Assembly: GCA_015501595.1 (NCBI GenBank)
Contig: JADNRX010000783.1
Coordinates: 1-22,853, forward strand
Length of the DNA: 22,853 bases
Reading direction: 5' to 3'
From: Hymenopellis radicata
Taxonomy: Eukaryota > Basidiomycota > Agaricomycetes > Agaricales > Physalacriaceae
This document shows, in pieces, positions 9,253 to 18,046 of the stretch; the stretch's first letter is position 1; each line of letters begins with the position of its first letter. Below the pieces are notes generated by a model. It had not been told where the DNA came from. It was given only the letters and a program-made list of their open reading frames with translations, and made no database searches. A program made the position numbers and the translations under genes.

Positions 9253-10161
9253 CTTTTTCCCAGAAAAAAAGCCGGGCCGGCGAGGCCAACACACGCCATA
9301 AGATTTGCGAAATTGCGGGTTCCTAAGTCGTGGCGTACTTCCTCGAGTTGTTTGAACGTGCGAGGAGGCGGCGAAGCCGCCTCGACTAATGGCAGTGGCA
9401 GGTAGTGAGATGAAGAATCTCGCGGAATATGGAGTCGAACGTACCTTATTGGATGGCGCGAGATAGAGATCTAATGAAATGTGGTTAGAAATGAAAGATC
9501 AAAATGAGCTCAAAACACGCACCTTTTCGCCGGGACCAAAAGCCGGTCCGGCGAGGACATCCACGCCTGCTCTATCTCAAAGCCCGGTTTCCATGGAAAC
9601 GACGTCGCTCTCCTGAGATGTAAACGCCTAGTTGAGGCGGTGGCGAAGCCACCGCGGTCCATCTGAATACATGCGAATCAGCGTCAAGTGTAACACCGCC
9701 GAATGAAGGAAAACTCACAAAGTTGCACGCGTATTCAAAACAAATCTAGCACCGAATGAGCCAAAACTAACGCGAGAAAAAGCACTTTCACCCAAGATCT
9801 GGCAAGCCTGGCCGGCGAGGCCATCAACGCTGGTCGTATTCCACCGATTCGTTGTTCGCAATCTAAAGCTGATTATCGGCGACTTTGACGTTCCCAGCGG
9901 CGCCGAAGGCGCCAACGCGTTGATGGAGGGAAGAAACAGATTTGAGGATCCAGATGGTGATGGTGGGAAGTCAAGCGTGAACTTCCGCATTTGGCTGAAC
10001 ACGATCGACATGTTCTTGCTCCTGCCCTTCATGTCCGTGACGCGGCGTCTCTGAAATCCGACCCTTTCCTTGTTGGATATTCGGCTCTTTTGGATGTTTG
10101 ATGGGGTCTGTGGGTCCTCGTGTGTCAGTTCTTTCGAATGGGGCCGAATTCGATTACACAC
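9253..10161 (-). CDS. Repeated-exon coding-like region (minus), decayed
   Basis: The clearest exon is 9385-9253. It is entered after a CCATTAG acceptor and reads EAASPPPRTFKQLEEVRHDL then ...NLMACVGLAGPAFFLGK before a GTGCCA donor. The outermost unit (about 9920-9790) aligns residue by residue (SAPLGTSKSP...SVDGLAGQACQILGE). The middle unit aligns (ASPPPQ...LAGPAF) but contains a stop and frame change. Between units lie tiny exons of about 26 nt flanked by introns (donors GTACGT near 9443 and GTGAGT near 9720). Upstream sequence to 10161 is open (LDFPPSPSGSSNLFLP...). This could be one gene with tandemly duplicated exons that once continued into the 8.8-9.16 kb exons, now broken. Family unknown. 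Confidence 0.3.
9365..9383. other. Perfect GAA-loop hairpin, unit 1
   Basis: GAGGCGGC, loop GAA, GCCGCCTC: 8-bp perfect arms around the exceptionally stable GCGAAGC mini-hairpin core. It lies at the exon start of the minus-strand reading. Confidence 0.85.
9637..9655. other. Perfect GAA-loop hairpin, unit 2
   Basis: GCGGTGGC, loop GAA, GCCACCGC: 8-bp perfect arms that differ from unit 1 at paired positions on both sides, so pairing is retained. It again has the GCGAAGC core. Confidence 0.85.
9899..9913. other. Perfect GAA-loop hairpin, unit 3
   Basis: GGCGCC, loop GAA, GGCGCC: 6-bp perfect arms at the corresponding place in the third unit. The core differs from GCGAAGC but the GAA loop is kept. 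Confidence 0.8.
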
Positions 10162-10194
10162 CGCGTACCGCCCACTTCGTCCCTCGCTTCACGT

Positions 10195-10780
10195 TCCTCT
10201 CTTGGAAATCTAATTCCAGTTCTCGACGAATTGGGCGACTCTTGCTTGCCGCTCTGAAGTGTTCTGGCCGATATCTGCCAGCGTGGACGATGACTTCTGC
10301 GACTGGTAGGAACAAGTCAGCGTGAAAGTTGTGCCAGCGTTCAACATGCACCTTTCATCCTGTGCACCGCAGCGTCCAAATTCTGACCCCGAATCTCGAG
10401 AAATTGAATGGGTACGACCTTTAGGACTGTCAGACTCTGCAGAATACCGCCTGACTTGACGCACCTTGTACCGGCCTCCTCCAAATTCTGACCCCGGATC
10501 TCGGCGAACTGGGCGAGTACACCGATTAACGCGACTCCAGGAGTCGCCACGAGACGCTTCCTGCCCTGTAGTGTTGGCGCCGCTCCACAGCGAACCGTAG
10601 AGACTGTAGTTTTCAGCATACACACGGTTTGCTGGGACCTTCTCTGCTTACTGGCTCGACACGACACCAGCTGTTGAGATTTTAGCTCCGAAATGATGAC
10701 AACGTCGAGGTGAACTTACCCGTCTTGTCACAAGCAATGCTGACGCGACTCCAGTTCCGGGAACGCGCCAAGACGATGTA
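10195..10780 (-). CDS. Unrecognised minus-strand frame with an internal repeat
   Basis: An open stretch (10667-10341) contains two copies of a short motif about 40 residues apart: AQFAEIRGQNLEEA and IQFLEIRGQNLDAA. At the DNA level both carry TCCAAATTCTGACCCCG on the plus strand (10376 and 10479), and a weaker third copy (RVAQFVENW) lies near 10220. A possible intron (donor GTAAGT near 10720, acceptor CTCAACAG near 10672) links to an upstream exon that also carries an ACTGGAGTCGCGT element shared with 10530. The repeat suggests a helical repeated segment, but no family is recognised and start and end are not defined. Confidence 0.3.
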
Positions 10781-10789
10781 TCTTTAGCA

Positions 10790-12390
10790 GATGAGCGAGG
10801 TGAGCATGGAGGCGAGTGTACCACGAAATTTCGTTATTTCTGGGGGCGACGGTGTCAGCGAAAGTGACGGTAAGAGGGAAAGTATGAATGGGGAGTCTAG
10901 TCTAACCTTCATTCACAGACTGGATTCAGGTCCCCGCCGGAAGAATCTTTCCGTTTGTAATGGCTTTTCTGGGCGCCCGATCGTTGGCTTGGTTTCCTTC
11001 TGATGCACGCATTGAGATTGTCGTTTTGTTATGTGGCGTAGTCTGATTTTGTAAAGGTGGATTCCTCTCTTTGAATGTAAATCCGCATTCACGTCAACTT
11101 GTAGTCGTCTAAATGTGCAAGTTCACGCCTTGAGAACGAATCTATCATTCAAAGGTGCGTCATACTTCAATATTCGTTGCATCAGTAACGAATGTCGCCC
11201 TGCAGCCGTACAACTTGATTACGAATGGCGGCTAATAGCACGCACTTGTTTCTAGCTCTGCACAAGTTCATGTACATTATAGTATGGTGCTGTCTGTGTC
11301 TATCGAATCCTATCAATAAGCCGCGTCGAACAGCACCACGGGAGTGAATATTCATTCAGACTGTAACTTTTGCCACACTCGCCACATTATTCATCTCTGA
11401 TGCGACGGCGCGCTCTTACCTGGCTCTTACTGGGCATGAATCACTTGCTTACTGAGCTTCGGGCCCAGACGGCCGCGTACCCTATTCTCCAGAGGTATAA
11501 AGTCCAGTGGAATTCTCGTGAATCCATCACCCACCTTTCCTTCTCACCGTTATGCTGTTACTATGCTTGCCCTTGACGTCGTGCTTCTTGTCCTTCACCG
11601 TCACCACGACCTGACTTGTTGTCGCATCAGTTGATGCTATCATCGTCGTCGGACTCTCTTCAGCTGCTGCTTCCTCCATGGTGTGCTGTAAGTGCATCTT
11701 GCCGTGTACCGTCATCAGTATCTGACTTGTTCATGCAGGTGTCGCGACCTCTGATTCGCATTCTCCGCACTAACTAGGTACTCGCCGTTCGGATCTGCCT
11801 CAACTCGCGGGCTTAAGTGCTACGAATTGTCGGCAGCACGGTACGTCGCAGTGACTCGCACCAAATGCACTCATTCAACCCTTTAGCCGTCCGTGTGTGC
11901 TGGGGCAAACACCACAGCTTCGGCTGCCCAAGACGGGGACTGTGCGAGGCAGGTTTTGGGATGGTGGGGGTCGTTTTGCCTCCATCCGAACCGACCTTCC
12001 GTGCAGTTGGAGTTTAGCCTGGTATCCTGCCCGCCCTCCCTGGAGCAGCGCAATCAGCACCCGAGACTCCCTTTTTTTTAATTCTAGCTGTGAGAGATCT
12101 GATGCTGCACTCACCAGCCCCATCCCTGGGTAACGGACCTCTTCCGGTTTGGATCTCGGCCGAGAAGACCAGCTCGACTTAGCAGGGCACTATGGTCGTA
12201 GTAGCAAGTACTTTAGAATTCCCTTATTAGGACTACTCTAGTACAGAATGTGTCGAGTAGTACAAAATACACGTTGATTGAGCACGAAACTTCCCTTTGA
12301 AATGACACGAGAGCACACCCACCCACAAAGTGCCCGCCCACCAAGAAGAGACAGCCCAAGGAGACATCTCCTCCATCCCCGTGTTGACTC
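10790..12390. other. No gene recognised
   Basis: Open frames are short and overlap on both strands, with unremarkable or low-complexity translations. A minus-strand stretch near 11875-12123 (LSQLELKKRESRVLIALLQG) is open but lacks convincing splice sites. I see no repeats shared with other parts of the window. Confidence 0.45.
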
Positions 12391-12394
12391 ATAG

Positions 12395-13139
12395 TCTCAG
12401 GAACTTGGTACTCAATACTACACCTCTCCTGACACGATATCCACTTCACGAGTGCGGTTCCGCCAGTTGGAATTCCACCGCACTTGCAACATTTCTGATG
12501 GTGGAAAGGAATCTTACCATCAGTTCTACGCCCGTGTAAATGTGGAAACCTCGGACAAGTGTCCCATTTACCTCAACGACGTGCAGCCCAAGTCGTCGCA
12601 GCGCATAGTCGACGGCAAGACGAAGGTGATGGAGGCGAAGGAACAAACTGGCGGGCTTCAGTTCATCGGTTCGGCAAAGCTGAAGATCACATCCTGGTTG
12701 CCTTTTCTTGCGACTGTATCGCCGTCGGTGTCTATATCCAAGACGCAGACGCGTAAGACGGCCATGGCCAAAGAACATACGGAACGTATAGAACAGGTGG
12801 ATACATCGCGTGGCTTGCGGTGGGGTTATCATGTCGATGATGAGTGGACTCGTCGGAATGGTCTCCGACTAACCGATCCACCGTCGCGCCTCCCCACCGC
12901 TCAATTCGATTTCTTGGGCAGAGAAGGTGGCCGAAGGTGTCCGGAGAGCTTGATGTCACTGTCCGCTCGTATTGGTCTCTTTCGCCAGCTTCCGAGTCCA
13001 TGTCCGTTGGAGGACCTGTGAACCGCAATCGCGAGGTCCACTTCCGGAATATCGGTGTCCAAGTGACGATGGCGCTTCCACTCAATCTGACGAAGAATTG
13101 GCATGTTCATAGGGATGTTAACGCATGGACGACCCATTG
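12395..13139 (+). pseudogene. Unknown gene A, frameshifted and fused to gene-B DNA at its 3' end
   Basis: The plus strand is open from an acceptor-like CTCATAG near 12394 and reads a normal-looking protein: RQLEFHRTCNISDGGKESYH, FYARVNVETSDKCPIYLNDV, VDGKTKVMEAKEQTGGLQFI, GLRWGYHVDDEWTRRNGLRL, AQFDFLG. About 12920 the meaning passes to the next frame (SGELDVTVRSYWSLSP...LPLNLTKNWHVHRDVNAW) with no GT-AG intron able to join them, so a one-base frameshift is likely. After NAW (about 13126) the sequence becomes gene-B-derived and stops two residues later. The native continuation (NAWVGRDCKYKQGG...) is found at 22171-21952. I do not recognise the family; the alternating hydrophobic pattern suggests a beta-rich protein. 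No start codon is assigned. Confidence 0.5.
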
Positions 13140-15235
13140 AGGGTAGTGTCTGAAAAAAGAAATTGGACTTGAGTTGGAGAGAAGCGCGAAATTGTACGGA
13201 CCTCAGCTTGAAATGCCAGATGCCAATTACTCTCCATCCGTAGGAGTATATAGCGCGAGCCAATGCGTCGTGGTTGTATGACTGTCTTGAAAGTCCATAG
13301 GCATATCACGCAGGTCGCAGAGAACAGGACGGAGTGCCTGACGTCAGCCCGAGTCGCGGGTTTGGGCATCGTTAAGCTCGATGAGCGACACGCCGTTGCG
13401 AACGCGTCGAGCAATGCACGCGCACGGCCCGTATTCCTTTCTTACTGTCTTTCAGCGAATCCTATAAGGAGCGTCAAACAGACTCTACTACGTTCTGCAC
13501 AAAACACGTACAACAATATCCGTTTCCGGTACGTGCGTGCCCTCGCGTACGATATCCATCCAAGGGGGCAACTCCTTAGCGGTACATCCTGTCTGAACGC
13601 ACATCGCCGCCTGGCGTAGCCATACATTTATGTACTCTCGATCTACGGAAAACAAAAGTCTAGACAAGGCAGCGAGTCAGAGAGATGTACTACCACGAAG
13701 CCAATCAAAACGTACCCAAGAACAACGTCGTCTGCATTAACGGCGGAGCACCACTAATGTATCCTTACTACTTATGCTGTCCAATGTGCTTTCCTTTAAA
13801 CCAAATTGCATTTCTCAACCCATCATCAGTACAACATGTATAATCTTCTTCTATAGATCTTGGTCTTCATTTCCAGCCCGCAGACCACAACGTTTAAAGC
13901 ATAGTGGCCAACCTGTAAACAAAAACACATATCATTAGGAATACGATATTACGAGCGCGATAAGAAAGGTATAGAAAACGCAGCGGCGAATATCAAGGCA
14001 GAAATAGCGATAACAGGAAGGTAGGAAGAGGTATTCTTTTTGGGGAGAGGCGAAGGCGCGCGCTTCTTCTTGGGAGGAGGTGAAGGTTGCGAGTAAACAA
14101 GTTGGACATACCCAATCGATTTGAAGCCGTGAATGCTGAGCGGATATTAGCATCGCGTAGGAAGCAAGAAGAAAGCCGGCTTACTAATATCCTTCAAGGT
14201 TTCTCTGTATTTCGTCTTGTATGCCGAGAGGAACACCAGCCAACGTGAATGTAACCTTCGTCGAGTCAGAGCCCTGCACCAAAGTCGTCGTCAATTGTGC
14301 AGTGTGGTCTACGACTTGTCAGAAGAGATTTAACAGTGCAATATTAGAAAAATTTACCAGATGGCCAAGTCGGACTGGACAACGCCCACGACTGTATGAT
14401 CTCAGTGGGTCGCGTCAACGCAATGTACGTGCCCTTGACTCCACCGCCGAACAGCGAATAGTCGGTATCTGCTTTGGCGGCGCTCTAGGGCTTCATTTTA
14501 GGACGCTGGCAAACAAGAGAACCAAGGTACTTACCTGGGCAGGCGCCCTCGTCCACATGGGAATGCGCTTCTCGTCCGTGAGCAAGCCAAACAAGTCGTC
14601 CGCGCTGGCAGCAAAGTTTCCTTCCACAGTGACCGTAGTGGTATTAACGGCCTTGACGTCGGGTTTCTTGACGGGCTTTGGAGGAGCGGCGGCGGTAGCA
14701 GCTGGCGATGGCGCTGCGGCCGGAGTGGACGGCGCGGGTGTCCCCGAACGACTTGGGTCGGCGCTCACCGTCAGATCCCTTCCGTGCACTTCGAGCATCG
14801 TAGCAGGGAATTTGCGGAATACGACGTCCATTAGAGCCGGGAGACGCGACTTGGCCAAGTTGTAGACCGCCGTTGCCTCGGGTGTCGCCAAGGTCGTCAT
14901 ACCCCACATGTACTATGGATTTCTGGTTAGCAGTGCGCTGTCGGGGAGATGAATGATTGGCGTACTCCGTAGGGCTCCTGCTCATCGACGGTGTTTTCGT
15001 GCGAGACCTCGGGGATGTCGATGCGCCCTTTGACTTCGGATCCGTCGCTGGCGGTGCCCTCCCAGTTAATCGCGAATCGACAGTCGAAAATCGTGATCAA
15101 TCTAGGAAAGAATTGTGAGGACGTGGTCATCGACCGGATGTCGACGTACTTGGACTTGCGCTGGCCGAGCTCGATGTCGCCGTCAACGTCGAAAACGTCG
15201 GCAATCCAGACCGCCTCTCCCTCGGTCTCTCCTTG
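12968..15235. repeat. Composite duplicated block, copy 2
   Basis: This matches 1-2176 in direct orientation. It is the better preserved copy: gene A extends further upstream, the AHA1 copy is complete, and the ~80-bp internal deletion seen in copy 1 is absent. Similarity to copy 1 ends within AHA1 exon 1, near 15230. Copy 2 cannot be derived from copy 1, because it holds sequence that copy 1 lacks. Confidence 0.9.
13131..13750 (-). pseudogene. Gene B (nuclease-like) fragment, copy 2
   Basis: This is the minus-strand counterpart of 19517-20185. Exon peptides YSYGWRVIG and WTFKTVIQPRRIG correspond to sequence in the gene B locus. A ~10-bp stretch present there (ACGCCATCTT near 20050) is missing. 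The fragment starts exactly where gene A ends and runs to the 3' flank of AHA1. Internal frames do not connect and no catalytic module is included. Confidence 0.75.
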
Positions 15236-15352
15236 AGCTTTGAGGTTGGTGAGCTCGGTCTTGAACCATTCGTGGCCCCATTTTGTAACGTTCTTGTTCT
15301 TCCAGTGCCAGTTGGCCGTCGACGGCGGAAGTGGTGAGGGGACTGAGGACAT
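13949..15352 (-). CDS. AHA1: Activator of Hsp90 ATPase (Aha1), with C-terminal hydrophobic tail
   Basis: Aha1 binds Hsp90 and stimulates its ATPase activity. Six exons join in phase: 15352-15150, 15101-14966, 14912-14535, 14484-14358, 14314-14185 and 14135-13949. The five introns of 43-53 nt are all GT-AG, and the product is 386 residues. The N-domain begins with the conserved NWHW (residues 14-17), followed by GDIELGQRKSK and LITIFDC...INWEG. A Pro/Ala linker (about 163-198) leads to the START-like AHSA1 domain (TTVTVEGNFAASADDLFGLL, RIPMWTRAPAQ, DYSLFGGGVKGTYI, FTLAGVPLGIQ). Unusually, the protein does not end at the FGY-like helix. A Pro/Lys linker (PSPPPKKKRAPSP) is followed by a hydrophobic segment at about 363-383 (YLPVIAISALIFAAAF) and a short basic end. 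The start is the first ATG, directly before the N-domain. The decayed second copy at 977-2176 keeps the same tail. Confidence 0.93.
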
Positions 15353-15576
15353 TATTTAGGAATATGGAGAAGGTAGAGAAGAGAAAATCGAGGGAGAGGA
15401 AAGGAGAAGACGCGTACAAGAATGGCAGGAGGGCAACAATAAATTTCCGGCGCCTTCCAGTAATTTCTCTTTCCCTGTTTGGAAATCGGTCCCTGACCGG
15501 CCTAACCACGACAAGCCTCATACATGTTTCTCAAGATACAGAAGTAGAGCGCGCGTTATACATGGCCCGCGCCCGG
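15353..15576. other. Upstream region of AHA1; no element identified
   Basis: The 220 bp upstream of the AHA1 start hold purine-rich and C/T-rich stretches but no clear TATA box or heat-shock element array that I can defend. A plus-strand open frame crosses it but looks like chance. Confidence 0.3.
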
Positions 15577-15646
15577 ATATCTGATGCTTCTACGTGATTT
15601 CAAGAATCCTTGATTATCTGCTATGCAATTGTGGCGCGTCGCGGTT
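15577..15646 (+). repeat. Dispersed ~65-bp repeat, copy 1
   Basis: ATATCTG..CTTCTAC.TGATTTCAAG followed by (A/T)ATCCTTGAT.A.CTG and GCGCGTCGCGGTT is shared in direct orientation with 21818-21879. The two copies differ by a few substitutions and two small indels. The repeat lies upstream of AHA1 here, and next to the gene-A end in the other copy. Confidence 0.75.
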
Positions 15647-15886
15647 GGCAAGTTGACCTCTCCATCCATGTCGTCAAACTTGCGCTTCCTGACACATACA
15701 TCCTGCGCCCAAAGCTCGCCACGCTGTTTATCCCTCTCCCTTGCTAATTGTTAAAAGCGTGCGGATCCTCCGGCCTTTGATGGGCAACCATGATGAGGTA
15801 GAGGGGCCGAACTCTCTGAGGAAATTCGAGTGTTGTGGTTGCATGGTTTGGACGCGGACGGAAAATTTGACATTCGGCGATGTGGT

Positions 15887-16120
15887 CTAGTTGCTCGTAG
15901 TCGTCCTTGAGATGGAGATAACGCTGGCGTCACGGTAGGAGTTCGACAAGGGCCAATTATCAAACGTCCACGCCACAGGCAGAGGCTTCTGTAGAAGATA
16001 CAAATAGTTAGTTTTAGAGAAGACACTACTTCGAGCGAGGAGGAGTCTGACCTCTCTCGGAATGCAGTAGTACTCGAACGCATACGCATCTGCATAGCAG
16101 GATGTGCCAGGGTCCTCCAA
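15887..16120 (-). pseudogene. Possible DUF6533-type membrane protein N-terminal fragment
   Basis: The minus strand opens MEDPGTSCYADAYAFEYYC followed by IPREVRLLLARSS and TNYLYLLQKPLPV. This pattern (a short acidic start, a tyrosine-rich helix, REV, then an LY-LL helix) resembles the N-terminus of basidiomycete seven-helix proteins with a DUF6533 domain. The same stretch can also be read as containing an intron (donor GTCAGA after PRE, AAAACTAAC branch site, TTCTACAG acceptor), which would remove part of the match. No later helices follow before the frame closes, so at best it is a remnant. It lies 3' of the seven-helix gene at 16379-17618 but is too far to be its exon. Confidence 0.3.
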
Positions 16121-16378
16121 GCGTTAACGGTGTCGTCTCCCCTTTCTGGGGAGACTTTCTCTTACTCTTTATGGCCGCGCTGGCCAGAGTATTCGAGGAG
16201 GATACCTCTCGTCAAGCGTAGTCGACGAACAACGATACTAGTCCGAATGTGGTCCATTAAATCGATGAAGAAGATAGGTAGCCTTGTAAATGATACAGTA
16301 TGTGTACTTGGTCCATCGTATGAGACTGTCCTTTAGTGAAAGTCCAATATTCTTGACTTTGCGGTCGGATCCTGATTT
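16121..16378. other. Spacer; nothing recognised
   Basis: There is no coding or repeat signal here beyond one short plus-strand open frame. It probably includes the 3' flank of the membrane protein gene. Confidence 0.4.
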
Positions 16379-17618
16379 CTAATACGGTAGGACCGGAAGC
16401 GCCTTCTCTTTTCCTTCTCCTGGAAGCATACTGACTTCATATCCTCCGTTCGCATTGCCACCATTGTTTTCCAGGTCCACGTCTGAACTACGATGTGGGA
16501 ATTGGATTCGAGCGCTGATGCTCGTCGATGTAGATAACACTATGACATGATGCCACCCGTAAAATGACAAGCGGGGGCGACGCACAGTGCAGAACAGCGA
16601 TTGAATTCGAGTGCAAAGGAGGAGCCGTAACATGGTGCGCACCGTGATAGATGGTAACAGCGCATCCATGTACAGGTACGAAGCTGTCACGCTGTACGAA
16701 TTGTCGGCTGCTACACGCATAGCAAGGTCGATAATGAAGGCGCTCGAGTATATGAACGCCGATTCCACAAGGATAGTTATGATACCGCCGTAAGTCCGCA
16801 GCGCATGGTGCCAGCCAGTGAGAAAGATGATACGGCCGAAAATCAGGACGGTACAGAGCGTGTTCGTACAGACGATCATAGAGAGGTATATGATGTTCCA
16901 GTCGATATTTCCTAGTCGCGCGATATGGCCACTGTCAAAAGCGCTGGGAGGGAAAAACTCGAGGGCTAGCGCAATCCCGACAGCGACTGCCGGAAGAGTT
17001 AATGGAAACAACGTATTTCAGCAAAGAGAATGTTCACCTAAGCCGGTTAGCGTAGTAAGCACAGGAAAGACAATTGCCAGCCATCTGCGTGCGTAGATCG
17101 CCCCCATATCTAGATGCCAGTCAGCAATCGTAAGCAACAACTAGGATTAGAAGAATCTACGTACCATAACCAAATCTGCCAGCAATATGAGGGTGTAGAG
17201 TAACACGGATCCGAATGCATTAACTGCCTCAGGCCGCATGAACTCGTCTTCAAACTCGTCCTCCCGCGAGGCGCCGTGTTCTATGTACGTCGCGCTTCAC
17301 AAAATGCCACACACAACCAACACGCATGGTCAAGAATGCCCAAAGTACAGTGATCACGCCTACCAGAGCTTTGCGCTGAGGTGTCAATTTGACCTTGGAG
17401 TTAAACACTTGTTGAGAACAGTCAGAAGATGTAGATGACTTGTAGAGTGAGAGGAGCATACCGATAAGATACACGGAAAGCATATATCCAACGCTGTACG
17501 CTGCGTAGCAGAAGATCTCCAGAATGTACGCGTTGAGACCAGTTAAGAGCAGGTACTTAACGTCCGCCTGGGACACACCGAGGTCTTCGGGGCTCAATTG
17601 CGTGTCGGAACCAGACAT
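16379..17618 (-). CDS. Seven-helix membrane protein of basidiomycete type, function unknown
   Basis: The first exon starts MSGSDTQLSPEDLGVSQADV and gives two hydrophobic segments (TGLNAYILEIFCYAAYSVGY, ALVGVITVLWAFLTM). Next comes an acidic loop (REDEFEDEFMRPEAVNAFG) and a helix ending LILLADLVM. After an intron (about 17166-17112) is ARRWLAIVFPVLTTLTGL, and after a second (about 17037-16987) come AVGIALALEFF, IIYLSMIVCTNTLCTVLIFG and IITILVESAFIYSSAFIIDL, then a polar tail ending GEGKEKALPVLPY. The DLV..RRW and VESA.IYSSA signatures are typical of large, uncharacterised basidiomycete seven-helix families that resemble receptors. Frames are awkward at two places. The junction before ATYIEHGAS (about 17290) lacks a clean intron. 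Near 16640-16480 the family-like helix (SPPLVILRVAS) sits out of frame with the C-terminal tail. The gene may carry frameshifts. Confidence 0.6.
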
Positions 17619-17639
17619 GAGAGGTGGTTTGAAGGGCAA

Positions 17640-18046
17640 GAAGCCTCTTGATCGTGGTTATATCCCACTCCAAGTTTTATCTGTTAGGGCGGGAATTATA
17701 GGAAGCCATTGTAGTAGCACGCCGTCATGCCGACAAAGATGATCAGTCGAGGTGAATTGCTGAGCACGGATTATTGAATGGTGATGGGACAGAGACGCTG
17801 AGAACATCACGATTGGAGGAGACGATCAAAATTCGATGTCAAAGCTGCGTGATTTCAGTCGTAATAGTGTGTTCATCGATAAGAGGAGCTTTTGACAATA
17901 ATATGTCAGTGTAGGGCATTGTTTTAATGCAGTGAGGCAAGAGTCATGGAAGTGGTGAAAGAAGAATGTTAACAGCACGTGACTTACGGGAGTCGCCACG
18001 TTGAAATTAATGATCAACACACACCCCGCTCTCTTACCATACTGTG
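17640..18046. other. Intergenic; nothing recognised
   Basis: This lies between two divergently oriented genes (minus to the left, plus to the right), so it likely holds both promoters. I see no clear core promoter element and no supported coding frame. Confidence 0.4.

Larger units (their letters stand above)
9230..9920 (-). repeat. Three ~265-bp tandem units with GC motif and GAA-loop hairpin
   Basis: Units repeat every 264-271 bp. Each has, on the plus strand, a CACCTTTT/CACTTTC box, a GCC(G/T)GGCCGGCGAGGCC-like motif (9271, 9542, 9806), and 92-96 bp further on a perfect short palindrome with a GAA loop (9365-9383, 9637-9655, 9899-9913). On the minus strand each unit gives an exon ending GLAGPAF- or GLAGQAC-like, then a 40-45-nt intron and a very short second exon. 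The middle unit carries a stop/frameshift in the exon. Similarity to the 3.2-3.5 kb region is in inverted orientation. Confidence 0.75.

Noticed and set aside
14221..14865. Longest open frame in the window (plus strand, 214 residues)
   Set aside because: It lies wholly antisense to AHA1 exons 3-5, whose minus-strand reading is a recognisable protein.
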